DNA of 64,000 bases from DATAVB01 sp036267955 (lineage in GTDB: Bacteria > Actinomycetota > Actinomycetes > Mycobacteriales > QHCD01). Of this stretch, positions 62,421-64,000 are shown one piece after another (the stretch's first letter is position 1; each line of letters begins with the position of its first letter). The notes beneath the pieces are model-generated. The model did not search any database. It was not told where the DNA came from and saw only the letters and a list, made by a program, of their open reading frames with translations. The stretch is taken from the NCBI GenBank assembly GCA_036267955.1, contig DATAVB010000134.1:124001-188000 (forward strand), in the 5' to 3' direction. A program made the position numbers and the translations under genes.

Positions 62421-63151
62421 CCGTTGTGCCCGGTCTCTATGACGCGGTGGTGGGGCACGACCGGCGCGAGCAACCACGGCATGCCTTCCGGCACCGGATG
62501 TTTCTCTGGCTGGTCGATCTGGATGCGCTCCCCCGGCTCCCGTGGTGGCTCCGGCCGTGGGGCGGCTTCGATCCGCGGGACCATCTCGACGGCGCCGCCG
62601 GATCGAGCCTGCGATCCGTGGTCGACACCTGGCTGGCCGCCCGTGGCGTGGATCTGTCCGGCGGCCGGGTGTTCATGCTGACCTGTCCACGGGTGTTGGG
62701 TTATGCGTTCAATCCGCTGTCAGTGTTCTGGTGCTATGACCAGAACGGTGCGCCGGTGTGCCTGATCGCGGAGGTGCACAACACCTACGGCGAGCGGCAC
62801 GCCTATCTGCTGCACCCCGACGACGAGGGTCGGGCGCGGACCCCGAAATCCTTCTATGTGTCGCCCTTCCTCGCCGCGGGCGGGCAGTACGTCATGCGGT
62901 TCGAGCCGCCGGGGGAAAGGCTTTCGGTCACCATCGCGCTGCGCCAGGAGGGCCGTACACCCTTCAACGCGACGGTGCGCGGCTCCCGGCGGGAGTTGTC
63001 CACTCGTACGGTCGCGGCGGCGACCCTGCGTCGGCCGTTCGCCCCGCAGTGGGTCATCGCCCTGATCCACCGACACGGCATCGAACTGTGGCTGCGCCGA
63101 GCCCGCCGATTCGCACACTCGCCGCCCATCCCGACCCATGATCATGAGTAG
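62414..63151 (+). CDS. DUF1365-family protein
   Basis: 245 residues. Family blocks HAFRHRMFLWLVDLDALPRL, VFMLTCPRVLGYAFNPLSVF and AEVHNTYGERHAYLL are clear; the last includes likely active-site residues. GTG 62414 overlaps the FAD gene stop; GTG 62426 is an alternative. Completes the fatty-acid trio. Confidence 0.88.
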   Translation: MVAVVPGLYDAVVGHDRREQPRHAFRHRMFLWLVDLDALPRLPWWLRPWGGFDPRDHLDGAAGSSLRSVVDTWLAARGVDLSGGRVFMLTCPRVLGYAFNPLSVFWCYDQNGAPVCLIAEVHNTYGERHAYLLHPDDEGRARTPKSFYVSPFLAAGGQYVMRFEPPGERLSVTIALRQEGRTPFNATVRGSRRELSTRTVAAATLRRPFAPQWVIALIHRHGIELWLRRARRFAHSPPIPTHDHE

Positions 63152-63159
63152 GTGGATCT

Positions 63160-63624
63160 TCAGGTGGGCGGTGGCTGGATCTCGAAGCGTTGCACGGTCT
63201 GGGTTCCGAGCAACTCTTCGTAGAATTCCACCGGAATAGCGGAATGCCAGAATTGCGTCGCACCTGAATTCCCGGCCACCTGACGGGTCTGCCATTTCCC
63301 CGGAAAGCGGTTGAATATCTGGCGCGCGACCTCCCGGCCGAGGCCGCTGCGCCGATACTTCCGGAGAATGAAGAATTCCGCGATATCGGTCGCGGCTGGC
63401 ATGTCACCGGTCCGCACCAGGACGAAGCCGGCCCACCGGGAGTCAACCCGGACGAGGAAGGCATGCCGGTCCGGGTCGGTCCAGTAGTGATCGAGGTAGC
63501 GGTAGCCGAACTCGCCGTGCTCGTCGACATCGCGGCCGTCGATCTCGGAGAAGTCGTAGCCGTACAACTCCAGAAGCCGCCGCAGCACGGGCTTCTCGGT
63601 CTCGCTGGCCGGGATGATCTCCAT
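63160..63624 (-). CDS. GNAT N-acetyltransferase
   Basis: 154 residues. Motif A: EFFILRKYRRSGLGREVARQ. ATG 63624 is preferred over a TTG 9 bp upstream. Convergent with DUF1365 and divergent from the TrmB-like gene. Substrate unknown. Confidence 0.87.
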   Translation of the reverse strand: MEIIPASETEKPVLRRLLELYGYDFSEIDGRDVDEHGEFGYRYLDHYWTDPDRHAFLVRVDSRWAGFVLVRTGDMPAATDIAEFFILRKYRRSGLGREVARQIFNRFPGKWQTRQVAGNSGATQFWHSAIPVEFYEELLGTQTVQRFEIQPPPT

Positions 63625-63665
63625 GTGGGCCAACTCTAATCGAGCGACCCCCGGTCAGGTCAAAC

Positions 63666-63686
63666 TAGTAGTTGCGTTAGCTACTA
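63666..63686. promoter_or_regulatory. Candidate operator dyad and promoter
   Basis: TAGTAG (63666-63671) and CTACTA (63681-63686), perfect 6-bp arms, 9-bp spacer. A -35/-10 pair TTGCGT (63673-63678) and TAGCGT (63695-63700) with 16-bp spacing would place the start of RNA near GTG 63709. Probably bound by the TrmB-like regulator. Confidence 0.5.
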
Positions 63687-63708
63687 CGTCCGGCTAGCGT
63701 GTCGGCAT

Positions 63709-64000
63709 GTGATTGACCGTCTGAGCGAGTTGGGCTTCTCCTCCCAGGAGGCCCGCGTCTATGTCGCGCTACTGCAGCAGCCCTCGGCCACCGGATACGA
63801 GGTGGCCAAGAGCGCGGGCCTGCAGCGGGCCAACGTCTATCAGGTGCTGGCATCCCTGGCCGAACGCAACGTCGTCGCCAGGATCTCCGCCGATGCGCCG
63901 GCCCGCTTTGTCGCGCTCCCCCCGGCCGACGTTCTCGGCCGCATCAAGCGACAGACGGCGGAGCGGGCCGACAGTCTCATCGCCGATCTCGCCGCAATGG
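63709..64000 (+). CDS. TrmB-like HTH regulator, cut by window edge
   Basis: First 97 residues of a regulator that runs off the right edge. The winged-helix pattern LSELGFSSQEARVYVALLQQ and GYEVAKSAGLQRANVYQVLA is the TrmB signature. GTG start with no ribosome-binding site, possibly leaderless. Divergent from the GNAT gene. Confidence 0.85.
   Translation, partial: MIDRLSELGFSSQEARVYVALLQQPSATGYEVAKSAGLQRANVYQVLASLAERNVVARISADAPARFVALPPADVLGRIKRQTAERADSLIADLAAM

Noticed and set aside
63135..63145. CATGATCATG palindrome near the DUF1365 stop
   Set aside because: Short (10 bp) and inside the coding end; not enough to join it to the ATGATC hairpin family.
1..64000. tRNA or rRNA genes
   Set aside because: No conserved tRNA T-loop (GGTTCGAAT-type) with cloverleaf stems and no rRNA blocks were seen by eye; a covariance scan would be decisive.

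Overview
The window is GC-rich DNA from an actinomycete (phylum Actinomycetota). The evidence is the high GC, the many GTG starts and 4-base ATGA/GTGA overlaps, a DUF222/HNH gene, a CGNR regulator, a CbtAB cobalt transporter behind a cobalamin riboswitch, and a UfaA1-like fatty-acid gene trio. No rRNA, tRNA, CRISPR array, transposase or integrase was seen. The genus cannot be fixed from the sequence alone.

Layout. 1-4376 (minus): a response regulator coupled to a MacB-type tripartite ABC system and a lipoprotein cut by the window edge. 4377-6363: two long perfect hairpins, a nitroreductase and a flavin oxidoreductase. 6401-16166: a sugar locus with a GH106-like glycosidase, a DeoR regulator, a phytanoyl-CoA-type dioxygenase, a YihV-like kinase, a YihT-like class I aldolase, an alditol oxidase and two dehydrogenase-like proteins that lack the usual Tyr/Lys pair. 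16280-20815: a small hydrolase operon with a divergent CGNR regulator and a MOSC/ferredoxin-reductase fusion. 20828-25467: a truncated phospholipase C, cobalamin riboswitch-CbtB-CbtA, and a TetR/MFS exporter pair. 25509-30033: an ArsR-SRPBCC fusion, then a tightly overlapping operon of a dehydrogenase, a Cys-less PTPS homolog, a methyltransferase and GTP cyclohydrolase II. 30241-40086: mixed single genes, two decayed genes, a DUF222/HNH gene, and an ECF sigma-2OG oxygenase pair.

40107-50005 is a polysaccharide-use locus. It holds two lipid-anchored-SBP-type permeases, a Tat lipoprotein, a heparinase-II/III-like lyase, and two AraC regulators, one of them translationally coupled to a gene of unknown function with an HEAWH motif. 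The last 96 bp of that gene are repeated 2.9 kb downstream (94/96 identical). The repeats flank a lower-GC insert with a 2H phosphoesterase, an HTH regulator with a long helical C-terminus, and two small Cys-containing proteins. 53000-59316 is a complete Opp/Dpp-type ABC operon with repeat-rich DNA upstream. 59765-63151 is a CFA-synthase-like methyltransferase, an FAD oxidoreductase and a DUF1365 protein. The window ends in a truncated TrmB-like regulator.

The most interesting unexplained items are the Cys-less PTPS/GTP-cyclohydrolase II operon, the YihV/YihT-like locus with an alditol oxidase, and the repeat-flanked insert at 49912-52918. Two in-frame minisatellites (in an AraC protein and in the CFA synthase) and the palindromic ATGATC hairpins also merit checking. 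All functions are inferred from motifs and remembered family sequences; no searches were run.
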